Source: Rubrobacter sp.
GTDB taxonomy: Bacteria > Actinomycetota > Rubrobacteria > Rubrobacterales > Rubrobacteraceae
NCBI GenBank assembly: GCA_016781705.1
Contig: JADDPV010000047.1
Span: 1 to 31,199, forward strand
Reading direction: 5' to 3'
Length of the DNA: 31,199 bases
Shown: positions 22,368 through 30,555 of the stretch, piece after piece
Layout: each line of letters starts with the position of its first letter
How positions within the stretch are numbered: position 1 is the first letter of the stretch
Made by a program: the position numbers and the translations under genes
The notes under the pieces: generated by a model
The model's input: only the letters and a program-made list of their open reading frames with translations
Told to the model about the DNA's origin: nothing
The model's database searches: none

Positions 22368-22880
22368 TTACGCGCTGCCGATGAGGACGCCGGAGGCGAA
22401 GACCAGCGCGCCGCCTAGGATCACCTGCAGCGCCGAGACGACGAAGCTCATCTCGAAGTAGCGGTAGCGGATGAAGGAGATCGCCAACAGCTCGATACCG
22501 ACCACCCCGGAGGCCACGTAGAGCGCGGCCGAGACCTGCGGCAGCAGGAAGGGCAGGGTGTGCAGGATGCCCCCCACGAACGTCGCGGCGCCCGTGATCA
22601 CACCCCGCATGATGGGATGCCCCCGCCCGGTTAACGAGCCGTCGTCCGAGAGCCCCTCCGAGAAGCCCATGCTGATCGCCGCCCCCACCGCCGCCGCCAG
22701 CCCCACCAAGAACGCTATCCGCGGATCCCCGGTCGCGAACGCCGTCGCAAAGAGCGGCGCCAGCGTCGAGACCGAACCGTCCATCAACCCCACCAGACTC
22801 GGCTGAACTACCTTCAGCACGAAGTCCTTACTGTGCCCGGAAGCCGTCATCTCCCGACCCCCAAGCCCCAACCTCTCCAT
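22368..22880 (-). CDS. VIT/CCC1-family-like membrane transporter
   Basis: About 170 residues if started at ATG 22880. A TTG at 22922 or an ATG at 22847 are possible; none has an ideally placed ribosome binding site, though GGGAGGAAA is 15 bases before 22880. Membrane segments follow the family layout: VQPSLVGLMDGSVSTLAPLF, a second helix ending ISMGFSEGLSDDGS, then GVITGAATFVGGILHTLPFL, and two more hydrophobic helices at the end. VIT1/CCC1 proteins carry Fe2+ or Mn2+ across membranes. The sequence is short for the family, so metal specificity is open. Confidence 0.7.
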   Translation of the reverse strand: MERLGLGGREMTASGHSKDFVLKVVQPSLVGLMDGSVSTLAPLFATAFATGDPRIAFLVGLAAAVGAAISMGFSEGLSDDGSLTGRGHPIMRGVITGAATFVGGILHTLPFLLPQVSAALYVASGVVGIELLAISFIRYRYFEMSFVVSALQVILGGALVFASGVLIGSA

Positions 22881-23128
22881 CAACGCCGCCAAATTTCCTC
22901 CCACGATCTCCAAAGCTCCCAACCAACAGGATAAAACTCCCTCTCGTTATTCTACGTACATCCTGCCAAGAATCAAGATCAGTTCTTATTATTGATTATT
23001 GGGAAGCGTTCGCGGCAGGGCGGCGGGTTCGGGGTGCCGGGGGCGGGGTTGCGGCGGTTATCGGGAGTGGTTGGCGGTAAGGAGGATGGGGAGGCTAGCG
23101 AGCTGAAGTGCTGGCCGGCTGGCTTGCT

Positions 23129-24259
23129 TCAGCCCCAGATCTTGGCGGCTGTTTCGGCGAGGGTGTGGAGCTTGCGGCGTTCGTCTTCAACGGTCACGGC
23201 GTTGCCGACGATGGAGGTCGAGAAGCCGCACTGGGGGCTCACGGCGAGGTTTTCGAGGGGGAAGTGGCGGGCGGCCTCGCGGACGCGGGCTTCGAGCTCG
23301 TCCACCGTCTCTCGCCGCGCGGTCTTCGTGGTGACGAGGCCGAGGACGACGGTCTTCTCTTCCGGGACGTGGCGGAGGGGTTCGAAGCCGCCCGAGCGTT
23401 CGTCGTCGTACTCCAGGAGGAGCCGGTCGGCGTCGATGCCGCCGAAGATCCCCTGCGCTATCGTCTCGTAGGAGCCGGAGGAGAGCCAGCGGCTCCCCTG
23501 GTTGCCCCGGCACAGGTGGAAGCCGAAGGTGACATCGTCGCCGGGGCGGCCCCCAGACACGACGTGGTTGTCGAGCTCGACGCCGCGCGAGAGCCAGCGC
23601 GAGAGGGGCCAGCCGCGCTCCTCGTAGAAGCGCCGGGTCCGGTCCTCGAGGAGCAGGGGGTACTGGGGCGCGTCCAGCTGGATGTACGTCGCCCCGAGCC
23701 TGACCAGCTCCTCGACTTCTTCGCGCAGGATCTCGGCCACGTCTTCCAGGAAGGCGTCGAGCGTCGGGTAGGCTGTGGTCGAAAGCTCCGGCGACCAGAA
23801 GTTGGCGAAGAGGCTCGGGCTGGGGAGCGTGACCTTGGGCGTAACGGTGGTCCGGCCCCTCAGGTACACGAACTCCTCGACGGAGAGGTGGCGCTTGCGG
23901 CGGAGCTTGCCGACGACGCCCAGGTCCTCCGGCCGGGCGAAGGACCTGTCGCCGACCTCCTCGCCGCCGCGCCAGTCGCCCCAGAGAAAGGCGTCGATCG
24001 TGTGTCCCCCGAAGCCCTCGACGGACTCGGTGAGCTGGCTCTGGAACGACTCGCGGCGCATCTCGCCGTCAGTGACCACCGCGAGGCCCGCGTCCTCCTG
24101 CAGCCGGACGGCCTCGTCAACGGCCCTGTCCTCGATCCGCTTGAACTCCGCCTTCGAGATGTCCTCTGCGACGCGGCGCTCGCGGGCCTCCTTGAGCCAC
24201 GATGGGCGGAGCAGGCTCCCCACCACGTCCGCTCTGGCTCCCTTGCCGGTCCCGTCCAT
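23129..24259 (-). CDS. Compact MetE-like zinc methyltransferase
   Basis: A 376-residue protein corresponding to the C-terminal catalytic half of cobalamin-independent methionine synthase (MetE normally has about 750 residues). All four zinc ligands are present at the right spacing: H248 and C250 (FGFHLCRGN), E283 (LLLEYDDERSG) and C344 (SPQCGFS). The zinc activates a thiol such as homocysteine for methyl transfer. Short proteins of this kind occur in bacteria and archaea and may use a methyl donor other than polyglutamylated methyl-folate; here this is undetermined. ATG 24259 has no ribosome binding site, and TAGACT on the minus strand ends eight bases before it, so a leaderless transcript is likely. 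Confidence 0.83.
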   Translation of the reverse strand: MDGTGKGARADVVGSLLRPSWLKEARERRVAEDISKAEFKRIEDRAVDEAVRLQEDAGLAVVTDGEMRRESFQSQLTESVEGFGGHTIDAFLWGDWRGGEEVGDRSFARPEDLGVVGKLRRKRHLSVEEFVYLRGRTTVTPKVTLPSPSLFANFWSPELSTTAYPTLDAFLEDVAEILREEVEELVRLGATYIQLDAPQYPLLLEDRTRRFYEERGWPLSRWLSRGVELDNHVVSGGRPGDDVTFGFHLCRGNQGSRWLSSGSYETIAQGIFGGIDADRLLLEYDDERSGGFEPLRHVPEEKTVVLGLVTTKTARRETVDELEARVREAARHFPLENLAVSPQCGFSTSIVGNAVTVEDERRKLHTLAETAAKIWG

Positions 24260-24266
24260 GGCCCGC

Positions 24267-24324
24267 AGTCTAGCAGCACCTTCCCAACGAAATTTGACAC
24301 TTCTCGTGAAATAGCGTACATAAA
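24267..24324. promoter_or_regulatory. Divergent promoter region
   Basis: On the minus strand TAGACT (24272-24267) is a likely -10 for the methyltransferase at 24259. On the plus strand a perfect TTGACA (24294-24299) is followed by TACATA at 17-base spacing and CATAAA at 19. This second promoter points into the remnant gene at 24541. Confidence 0.45.
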
Positions 24325-24540
24325 ATCGGTGCGGTGTTCACGATCCACCAGGGAGAATGGCGAAAGCTTGTAGGGTGAGGGAGGGGGACAAGAGGCGAGG
24401 TTTCCGTACGGGTGATGGCGGGACCGGGCGCTTCGGCCGGGAGATTAGGGGTTCTCGCCGCTTATGCCGGCAATAGTCGTGTCGCGAAAGATGCCGGGAG
24501 GCTGATACCGAGAAGGTACGGGCCCCGGCAGCAGGAGGCG

Positions 24541-24834
24541 ATGAGGCTGGAGGGCGCGCTCGGCGCCGCCCTCGTGGGCTGGCAGAGCGGGAGGGCACCC
24601 GGCGCGACCGGCGGTGGGGTGAGCCTGGACGTGGCGGTGGTGGGCAACGCGGCCGTGGGCCTCGACGACAAGCTCGAGGATACCCTCATCACGCCGATCA
24701 CGCAGTATCGCCTGATCCGGGTCCTCGAGCGCGACGAGAGCCTGTTCCTCTACGGTGTGCTGAGCAAGTAGACGGCGAACCTGGCGGTGGAGCGCTGCAA
24801 GGTAACCCAGATCGAGCGCCAGCTCACCGTCTAG
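24541..24834 (+). pseudogene. Roadblock/LC7-like protein with an internal amber stop and deletion
   Basis: The frame reads MRLEGALGAALVGWQSGR..., GGVSLDVAVVGNAAV, then GLDDKLEDTLITPITQYRLI and LFLYGVLSK, and stops at TAG 24769-24771. Beyond it the same frame continues TANLAVERCKVTQIERQLTV to a TAG at 24832-24834, which is the ending I expect for roadblock-like proteins. One C-to-T change (CAG to TAG) would explain the stop. The middle, between NAAV and GLDDK, is about 20 residues shorter than I expect. Such small proteins work with GTPase or sensor proteins in motility and signalling. Family assignment is from memory and moderate. Confidence 0.5.
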
Positions 24835-24860
24835 CCAGGGACACCAGGACCGTAGTCGAG

Positions 24861-24888
24861 AGCGCCCGCGGCTTTCGCTCCGGGCGCT
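24861..24888. terminator. Terminator hairpin between convergent genes
   Basis: AGCGCCCG (24861-24868) pairs with CGGGCGCT (24881-24888) over 12 bases; TCGTCTTG follows. It separates the roadblock remnant from the large minus-strand gene ending at 24918. Confidence 0.6.
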
Positions 24889-24917
24889 TCGTCTTGCGCC
24901 AGCATGGCTCTCTCCTT

Positions 24918-27713
24918 CTATGACGCTGCGGGTTGCAGGAGGTCGAGGTCGGCCTTGACGGCGCCCTCCTCGGGGTCGTGGTGCAGGTGGAAACCGGCGG
25001 CGCGGCTGACCTTCTGCATGGGCCGGTTGCCGGGGAGGATGGTGGCGGTGATGCGGGCGAAGCCTTCCTCGCGCCCGACCTCGAGCAGCCTGTTCAGGAG
25101 TACGGTGCCCAGGCCCTGGCGCTGGTAACGGTCGCCGACCAGCACGGAGAACTCGGCCTCCGCGGGCGCGGCGTGGTCGCGGCTGAGGCGTCCGACGCCC
25201 AGGATGTCGCGCTCCCCGGTTTCGGGGTCCCTCCGCTCGGCGACGAGGGCCATCTCCCGGTCGTAGTCTATGAAGCAGATGCGCGTGAGGCGCTCGTGGG
25301 CGGTTCGCTGGTCGAGGTTCATCGCGTGGAAGTAGCGCATGTATACGCTCTGGTCGGAGAGCCCCTCGTGGAACCCGACCATCAGGGGCTCGTCCTCGGG
25401 CCGTATGGGGCGCACGGTCACGGGCGTACCGTTCTTCAGCTCGGCCCGGCTCACGTACTGGGTGGGGTAGGGCCGCACGGCGGGCCGAGGCAGGTCCGCC
25501 TCGCCGGTGTCGCTGTCGTGCAGGACGACGCGGGCGTCGAGGGCGAGGAGACCTTCGCCCCGGCCTCCGCCGGGGGGGGCGAGCAGGGGGTTGATGTCCA
25601 GTTCCCGGATCCAGGGTTGCTCCACGACGAGGTGCGAGAAGCGCACGAAGAGCTTCTCCAAACTCGCCAGGTCCACCGGCGCGCGGCCCCGCACGCCCTT
25701 GAGGGCTTCATAGACGCGGGTGCGCTCCATCGTGCGGCGGGCGAGGGTCGTGGTGAGGGGCGGCAGCGCGAGGGAGCGGTCCTTGTACACCTCGACGAGC
25801 TCGCCGCCCGACCCGAAGAGCAGCACCGGCCCGAACTGCGGGTCTATGCTGCTGCCGACGATGAGCTCGTAACCGTCGAGGTTCACCATCGGCTGCACCG
25901 TGACCCCATCGAAGTGCCCCTCGCCGGCCTTCTCGCGTAGCGACGCCTCGATCTCCCCGAACGCCGCCCGCACCGCGCCGGCGTCGGGCAGGTCCAGCTT
26001 CACGCCGCCGACGTCGGTCTTGTGGGTGACGGTCTTCGAGTGGAGTTTGAGGACGACGGGGTAGCCTATCTCGTCCGCCGCCTCGACGGCCTCTTCGGGG
26101 CTCGCAGCCGCTCTCGTCTCGACGGTCGGGATGCCGTAGGCGGCCAGGATACCCTTCGCCTCGTACTCGGTGAGGAGGTCGCGGCCCTCGTCGCGGGCGG
26201 CGGCGATTATCGCCTCGACCTTCTCGCGGTCCGGGCCTTCCCCGTCAACCTCGTCGGCGAGATCGGGGGTCTCGTAGATGGCGCGCAGGTTGTAGGTGTA
26301 GCGCCACATGTTGGCGAAGACGCGGGCCGCGGCGTCCGGGTAGTCGAAGGTCGGGATGCCGGCCCTGTTGAGCGCCTCGACCCCCGCGGAGACTCCGGGT
26401 CCGCCCATCCAGCTCGCCAAAACCGGCTTGCGCCTCTTGCCCACCCCGGCTTCGGCCCTGGCCTGCACGAGCGCCTCGGCGGTGCCGGCGGGGTCGGTCA
26501 TGTCCTGCGGGGTGAGGACGACGAGCAGACCGTCGCTCTCCGGGTCTTTGGAGACGACCTTCAGGGTCTTTGCATAGCGATCGGGCTTGGCGTCGCCGAG
26601 GACGTCTATGGGGTTGCCACTACTCCAGGCGGCGGGGAGGAAGCCGTTCAGCTCCTCCACAGTCCCCCGGGAGAGCTCCGCCAGCTCTCCGCCTTCCCCG
26701 ATCAGGGCGTCGGTGGCGAGGACGCCGGGGCCGCCGGCGTTCGTGACGACGGTGAGGCGCGGGCCACGGGGGCGCGGCTGCTTACCCAGGACCTCCGCCA
26801 TGTAGAAGAGGTCGGAGATGCTGTCGACGCGCAACACACCGCTGCGCGCGAACGCCGCGTCCAGGACCTCGTCGCTGCCGGTGAGCGAACCCGTGTGCGA
26901 CTGGGCGACCTTCCCGGCGGCCTCGGTGCGGCCCGCCTTGATGACGATGATGGGCTTGGTCATGGCGACCTCGCGGGCGGCCGAGAGGAAAGAGCGAGCG
27001 TCGCCGATAGACTCCATGTAGGCGACGATGCTCTTGGTCTTCGGGTCGTCGCCGAGGTAGTAGATCAAGTCTCCCCAGTCGACGTCGAGCATCGAGCCGA
27101 CAGACACGAAGTGCGAGAAGCCGACGTTTTCGCGGAAGCTCCAGTCCAGGATCGCCGTGAGCAACGCCCCGCTCTGGCTGAGGAACGCGACGTTGCCGGG
27201 GTTCGCCATCGCCCCCGCGAAGGTGGCGTTGAGGCCGGTGACCGGGCTCATGACGCCGAGGCAGTTGGGTCCCATGAGGCGCATCCTGCCGCGCCGCGCT
27301 ATCTCCAGCACCCGCTCCTCGAGCGCCGCGCCTTCGGGCCCGGTCTCGCGGAAGCCGGCGGAGACGATGATCGCGGCCGGTATCCCTTCCTGGACGCACT
27401 CCTCGATGATCCCGGGCACGCTCTGCGCCGGCGCGACGACTACGGCGAGGTCCACCCGCTCTGGGAGCTCGGCGAGGCTCGGGTAGGACTTGACGCCCAG
27501 GACGCTGGAGCGCCGCGAGTTGACGGGGAAGACCGTCCCACCGAACGGGTTGCTTATGAGGTTCCACAAGATCGTGCGCCCGACGCTCCCCGGCCGCTCG
27601 GTCGCCCCGACGACCGCCACCGACTCAGGCCGAAAAACGGCGTCGAGCGGCTGCCGCTCGTACCCAAGAACGTCGTGTGCCGGATCCCCAACCGGCGGCT
27701 TCGGCCTTCTCAT
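24918..27713 (-). CDS. ADP-forming acyl-CoA synthetase fused to a GNAT acetyltransferase (Pat-like)
   Basis: A 931-residue protein from ATG 27713, eight bases after GAGAGGAG. In order: a CoA-binding Rossmann domain (SVAVVGATERPGSVG, about 30-160), succinyl-CoA-ligase-like domains with the SHTGSL motif (about 165-480), an ATP-grasp domain (LLTEYEAKGILAAYGIPTVE, about 500-720), and a GNAT domain (VTVRPIRPEDEPLMVGFHEG to the end, with RYQRQGLGTVLLNRLLEVG). The plan is that of Pat/PatZ lysine acetyltransferases, which inactivate acyl-CoA synthetases by acetylation. H273, the phospho-histidine of ADP-forming acetyl-CoA synthetase, is intact here, whereas I recall it as replaced in E. coli PatZ, so this protein may also make acyl-CoA and ATP. 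Confidence 0.9.
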   Translation of the reverse strand: MRRPKPPVGDPAHDVLGYERQPLDAVFRPESVAVVGATERPGSVGRTILWNLISNPFGGTVFPVNSRRSSVLGVKSYPSLAELPERVDLAVVVAPAQSVPGIIEECVQEGIPAAIIVSAGFRETGPEGAALEERVLEIARRGRMRLMGPNCLGVMSPVTGLNATFAGAMANPGNVAFLSQSGALLTAILDWSFRENVGFSHFVSVGSMLDVDWGDLIYYLGDDPKTKSIVAYMESIGDARSFLSAAREVAMTKPIIVIKAGRTEAAGKVAQSHTGSLTGSDEVLDAAFARSGVLRVDSISDLFYMAEVLGKQPRPRGPRLTVVTNAGGPGVLATDALIGEGGELAELSRGTVEELNGFLPAAWSSGNPIDVLGDAKPDRYAKTLKVVSKDPESDGLLVVLTPQDMTDPAGTAEALVQARAEAGVGKRRKPVLASWMGGPGVSAGVEALNRAGIPTFDYPDAAARVFANMWRYTYNLRAIYETPDLADEVDGEGPDREKVEAIIAAARDEGRDLLTEYEAKGILAAYGIPTVETRAAASPEEAVEAADEIGYPVVLKLHSKTVTHKTDVGGVKLDLPDAGAVRAAFGEIEASLREKAGEGHFDGVTVQPMVNLDGYELIVGSSIDPQFGPVLLFGSGGELVEVYKDRSLALPPLTTTLARRTMERTRVYEALKGVRGRAPVDLASLEKLFVRFSHLVVEQPWIRELDINPLLAPPGGGRGEGLLALDARVVLHDSDTGEADLPRPAVRPYPTQYVSRAELKNGTPVTVRPIRPEDEPLMVGFHEGLSDQSVYMRYFHAMNLDQRTAHERLTRICFIDYDREMALVAERRDPETGERDILGVGRLSRDHAAPAEAEFSVLVGDRYQRQGLGTVLLNRLLEVGREEGFARITATILPGNRPMQKVSRAAGFHLHHDPEEGAVKADLDLLQPAAS

Positions 27714-28160
27714 CGAATACTCCTCTCAACGACCAACCTTCGTCCCGCTCCCTAACGAAAGAACCTGCCAGCGCCCCCGACAAGAAGCGCCCGCGTGTAT
27801 TTACTCTGCACATAGGTTCTTAACACGGAGCCGGTCGGCGAGTTGTGAATTTGGCCGGTCGGCCTGGAGAGTCGGGGATAGCGAGTCGGGAGTGGAGAAC
27901 TATGACCCCTCAGCCCGGACTTCCGACCCCCGCGCAATCGCGCATACCCACGATGCCTTGACGGTTGCGAGAGCGAGTTGACGTGAGGCGAGACCGTCCG
28001 CGACGTGTGTACGGCGTTGCCGACAGGCGGCCCGACACCGAGGCGGGCGTCGGGTTCGACCGCGAGTGGTTCTTCGTCAGCTTCTTGGGGTTCGGCTCGC
28101 CGCCAGACGCTCCCGACCGTTCTCTCCCTTGAGTAGGCCATCTTCTCGCCCTTTCACAGC
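27714..28160. other. Long intergenic stretch, no convincing gene
   Basis: About 450 bases between two minus-strand genes. A minus-strand frame from ATG 28141 gives up to 129 codons but lacks a good ribosome binding site and is Arg/Pro/Ser-rich without domain features. Short direct repeats of GAGTCGGG occur at about 27869-27891, and GCCGGTCGGC-type inverted repeats at 27830-27866. It probably holds the promoter of the large synthetase gene and degenerate sequence. Confidence 0.45.
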
Positions 28161-28976
28161 CTAGCTGGCCCGCTTCCTCACCACGCCTTCGAGGAGCGTG
28201 CGGTTAGGGATGCGGTAGAGGTAGCCGTCCTCGGAGCGCAGGACGACGGCGGCGTGGCTCAGCTCCTCGACGGTGCCTTCGATGCCGTCCACCGAGATCT
28301 CGTCCCCCACGTCGATGCCTTCCTGGACGTAGCGGCTGGCGGCGATGTTGCCGGAGAGGGGGACGAGGCCGCCGCCCAGGGCCACGGCCGCCACGAGGCC
28401 GACCGTGGCGAAGAGGACGATGGCGAAGAGGACGAGGACGGACGTTTCGAGGCCGAGTTGGCCGGCGGCGACGAGGCCGGTGACGGCGAGGACGACGGCG
28501 AAGACCGCGCGCCGCAAGGCGTTCCAGCCGCGCAGGCCCGCGCTCTCGGCCTCGCGGGCGACGAGCTCGGCCAGCCAGCCGGCGGCCATGACGCCCCCGA
28601 TCAGGATGACCAGCGCCACCAGAGCCCGGCCGGTGAGGTTGACGATCTGGTCCATCGTGTTCTCCAGGGACGAGAGGCCCAGGACGCTCAGGGTGCCCGC
28701 GACCCCGGTGAGCAGGACGCCCCAGAAGATCACGAGCCCCAGCAGGCGCGACGGGCCGCCTTCGTAGCCGAGGCGCCAGAGGACGTTGGAGGCGCCGGTG
28801 CGCTCGAAGAGATCGTCGAGCCCGAAGGTCTCCAGAAAACGGGCCGACAGGCGCCGGAGCACGAGCGCCAGGACGAGCGCCAGGAGCAGCACGACCGCGG
28901 CCCCCAGGAGCCTCGGGACGAACTCGGTCACCGCGCCTGCAAAGTCCACCGTTATCGTGTTCAACGTGTCCGCCAC
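28161..28976 (-). CDS. MscS-like mechanosensitive channel
   Basis: A 271-residue membrane protein from GTG 28976, six bases after GGGAGG. Four or five hydrophobic helices fill residues ~15-195 (LLGAAVVLLLALVLALVL first, then GLVIFWGVLLTGVAG, ALVALVILIGGVMAAG, AVFAVVLAVTGLVAAGQLGL). Next is a Gly/Ala-rich pore-like helix (VGLVAAVALGGGLVPLSGNI), and then the small MscS beta domain (DVGDEISVDGIEGTVEELSH, VVLRSEDGYLYRIPN). MscS channels open under membrane tension and release solutes after osmotic downshift. The C-terminal cytoplasmic vestibule of E. coli MscS is absent, making this a short form. The anti-sigma-like gene stops 25 bases upstream. Confidence 0.87.
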   Translation of the reverse strand: MADTLNTITVDFAGAVTEFVPRLLGAAVVLLLALVLALVLRRLSARFLETFGLDDLFERTGASNVLWRLGYEGGPSRLLGLVIFWGVLLTGVAGTLSVLGLSSLENTMDQIVNLTGRALVALVILIGGVMAAGWLAELVAREAESAGLRGWNALRRAVFAVVLAVTGLVAAGQLGLETSVLVLFAIVLFATVGLVAAVALGGGLVPLSGNIAASRYVQEGIDVGDEISVDGIEGTVEELSHAAVVLRSEDGYLYRIPNRTLLEGVVRKRAS

Positions 28977-29001
28977 TCGCGCCTCCCTAGATCATCCCGG
29001 A

Positions 29002-29346
29002 TCATCCGCCCGCGGCCTCGCCCGCGGGGCCTCGCAGGCCCAGATAATAGAAGAAAGCGTCCGCGTAGGCACGCCCCAGGCCGCCGAAGAACTCCTCGGC
29101 CTGCCGGAAGAAGGCCGAGGCGTAGGCGCGCCTTATAGCGTGGTTGATCACCTTCTCGGGCGCCTCCGGCGCCTCCTGCTGCATCACGGAGAGGAGGACG
29201 AACATGCGGGTGTAGGTCTCCATCAGGTGCCGGCTCTCGGGGTCGGAGAGGATCAGGCGCTCCGTCTCGCGCGCCTCCTCGCCTGAGAGCTCGCCCGCGG
29301 CGTATGCCCCGATCCTCTCCAGGACCTCGATGCGCGCCCCATCCAT
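29002..29346 (-). CDS. Probable anti-sigma factor
   Basis: A 114-residue protein whose ATG (29346) overlaps the sigma-factor stop as TGATG, the usual coupling of sigma and anti-sigma genes. The N-terminus (IGAYAAGELSGEEARETERL, then ILSDPESRHLMETY) resembles the anti-sigma domain of ECF partners, without the zinc ligands of the ZAS type. The rest is helical and Ala/aromatic-rich (FFRQAEEFFGGLGRAYADAF) with no clear membrane helix, so it is probably cytoplasmic. The role is inferred mainly from position and the short N-terminal similarity. Confidence 0.65.
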   Translation of the reverse strand: MDGARIEVLERIGAYAAGELSGEEARETERLILSDPESRHLMETYTRMFVLLSVMQQEAPEAPEKVINHAIRRAYASAFFRQAEEFFGGLGRAYADAFFYYLGLRGPAGEAAGG

Positions 29347-29954
29347 CACGACGACCGCCCTCCTCCATCGTCGTCGTCCCTGCGGCCCTCCGGGCCGCGG
29401 CTATCGGGGACGAGCATCAGGAGCAGGGAGGCGCGGCCGCGCGAGGCCCAGCCCTTGGCCGTGCCGTCGGGGACGCCGAGGATCTGGGCTATCTCGGCGT
29501 AGGAGAGGCCCTCCATATGCCTCAAGATCACGGCCGCGCGGTGCTCGGCCCGGATGCCCTTGAGCGCCTCGACGACCTCGGTCATGCGCTCGCGGCCGAG
29601 GGTCGCGGCCTCGGGGTCGTCCTCGCCACCGGGCGGCGTCGGGAGGTAGGCGAAGGGTTCCTCGCCGGTCTCGCGCTCCTCCCGGCCCCGTTCCTTCTTC
29701 AAGAAGTTCAGGCAGGTGTTCACGGTAACCCTGTAGAGCCAGGTGTCAAAAGCGCTCTCACCCCGGAAGTTACTTATGTTGCGCCAGGTCCGGATCCAAA
29801 CCTCCTGGCTGGCGTCCTGGGCCTGCTCCGCGCCCAGCATTCTGAGCGCTACTCTGTATACAAGTCCCGAGTGCTCGCGGACCAGACGCGCGAACGCCCC
29901 GACGTCGCCCGCCGCGGCCCTCTGGGGCAGTCTATTGTCCTCGATGAAGTTCAT
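29346..29954 (-). CDS. ECF-family RNA polymerase sigma factor
   Basis: A 202-residue sigma-70 family protein. Region 2 is clear (FARLVREHSGLVYRVALRML, DASQEVWIRTWRNISNFRGE, FDTWLYRVTVNTCLNFLKK), then a variable linker, and region 4 (VVEALKGIRAEHRAAVILRH, GLSYAEIAQILGVPDGTAKG). Region 4 reads GVPDGTAKGWASRGR where most relatives have VPxGTVKSRLHRAR. ATG 29954 is preceded by GGAGGA at a rather long 12-base spacing; the frame stays open upstream to 30581 without similarity. Cotranscribed with the overlapping anti-sigma-like gene. A 10-bp inverted repeat lies upstream, and a divergent STAS protein may be part of the same control circuit. Confidence 0.92.
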   Translation of the reverse strand: MNFIEDNRLPQRAAAGDVGAFARLVREHSGLVYRVALRMLGAEQAQDASQEVWIRTWRNISNFRGESAFDTWLYRVTVNTCLNFLKKERGREERETGEEPFAYLPTPPGGEDDPEAATLGRERMTEVVEALKGIRAEHRAAVILRHMEGLSYAEIAQILGVPDGTAKGWASRGRASLLLMLVPDSRGPEGRRDDDDGGGRSS

Positions 29955-30031
29955 CCGTATGTGCGTCCTCCGCCACGCGGGTCTGGGAAACCGCGCCCGA
30001 AATCCCCAGGTCCGCCTCTCCGCGCCGGTAT

Positions 30032-30068
30032 CCCCCCGGTAAGATAACAGACCCGCGCTACCGGGGGG
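30032..30068. promoter_or_regulatory. Inverted repeat between divergent sigma and STAS genes
   Basis: CCCCCCGGTA (30032-30041) pairs perfectly with TACCGGGGGG (30059-30068) around 17 bases. It is 78 bases upstream of the sigma ATG and about 120 before the STAS gene. An operator or a promoter-proximal hairpin is possible. Confidence 0.5.
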
Positions 30069-30185
30069 AAGGCGCGAGGACCGCCGCAAAGGGTCGACGC
30101 CCGTAACGCAACCGCCCGCCCGGTTGTCCAAGTTGTTGGTATCGTAAAAGAGGAAGCTACCTGTTCTTGTGGGGAGTGATGGCGG

Positions 30186-30509
30186 ATGAGCGGCATAAGC
30201 GTTCAACAGCGGCGCGAGGGCGGCACGCTGGTCGAGCTCTCGGGGGAGTTCGACCTGCACGACCTGGAGAGGTTGCGCGGAGCCCTGGACGAGGCTCCGG
30301 CGCCCCAGCACCCGGCAGTAGTGGACCTCTCCGGCGTGACCTTCCTCGACATCAGGACGACGCGGGAGCTTGCGATACGCTCCCGGCTCCACGCTCCCCA
30401 TATGACGCTCCTCAGCCCCTCGCCCGCGGTTCTGGCGAGCGTCGCGGCCTGCGGGCTCGGCGACTGGTTTAGCTTCGACGCCGCCAACGCCGCCGCTCTC
30501 AACCCTTAA
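30186..30509 (+). CDS. STAS-domain protein (anti-sigma factor antagonist-like)
   Basis: A 107-residue single STAS domain. ATG 30186 follows GGGGAG at good spacing. The fold signature is complete: LVELSGEFDLHDLERLRGAL, then AVVDLSGVTFLDIRTTRELA. In SpoIIAA-type antagonists the stretch after FLD is S-S-G and the second serine is phosphorylated by the partner kinase. Here it reads D55-I56-R57-T58, so Arg is at that position and ordinary phospho-switching seems impossible. It is divergent from an ECF sigma/anti-sigma pair, but known STAS partners belong to the sigma-B/F type, so a link is speculative. Confidence 0.82.
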   Translation: MSGISVQQRREGGTLVELSGEFDLHDLERLRGALDEAPAPQHPAVVDLSGVTFLDIRTTRELAIRSRLHAPHMTLLSPSPAVLASVAACGLGDWFSFDAANAAALNP

Positions 30510-30521
30510 GAGACGGCCCTT

Positions 30522-30553
30522 CCCGGGCGACCCCGGGAGCCGCGGGAGGGTCC
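30522..30553. terminator. Bidirectional terminator-like hairpin
   Basis: CCCGGG (30522-30527) and CCCGGG (30532-30537) form an inner stem, and the flanks GGCCCTT and GAGGGTCC extend it imperfectly. It fills the space between the STAS gene and the convergent gene ending at 30556. Confidence 0.45.
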
Positions 30554-30555
30554 GG

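Noticed and set aside
26022..27755. 577-codon plus-strand frame
   Set aside because: Antisense of the acyl-CoA synthetase/GNAT gene; rich in Asp/Gly/Arg/Val with no recognisable domain.
27752..28141. 129-codon minus-strand gene
   Set aside because: Weak start signal, Arg/Pro/Ser-rich low-complexity product and no visible domain; treated as intergenic.
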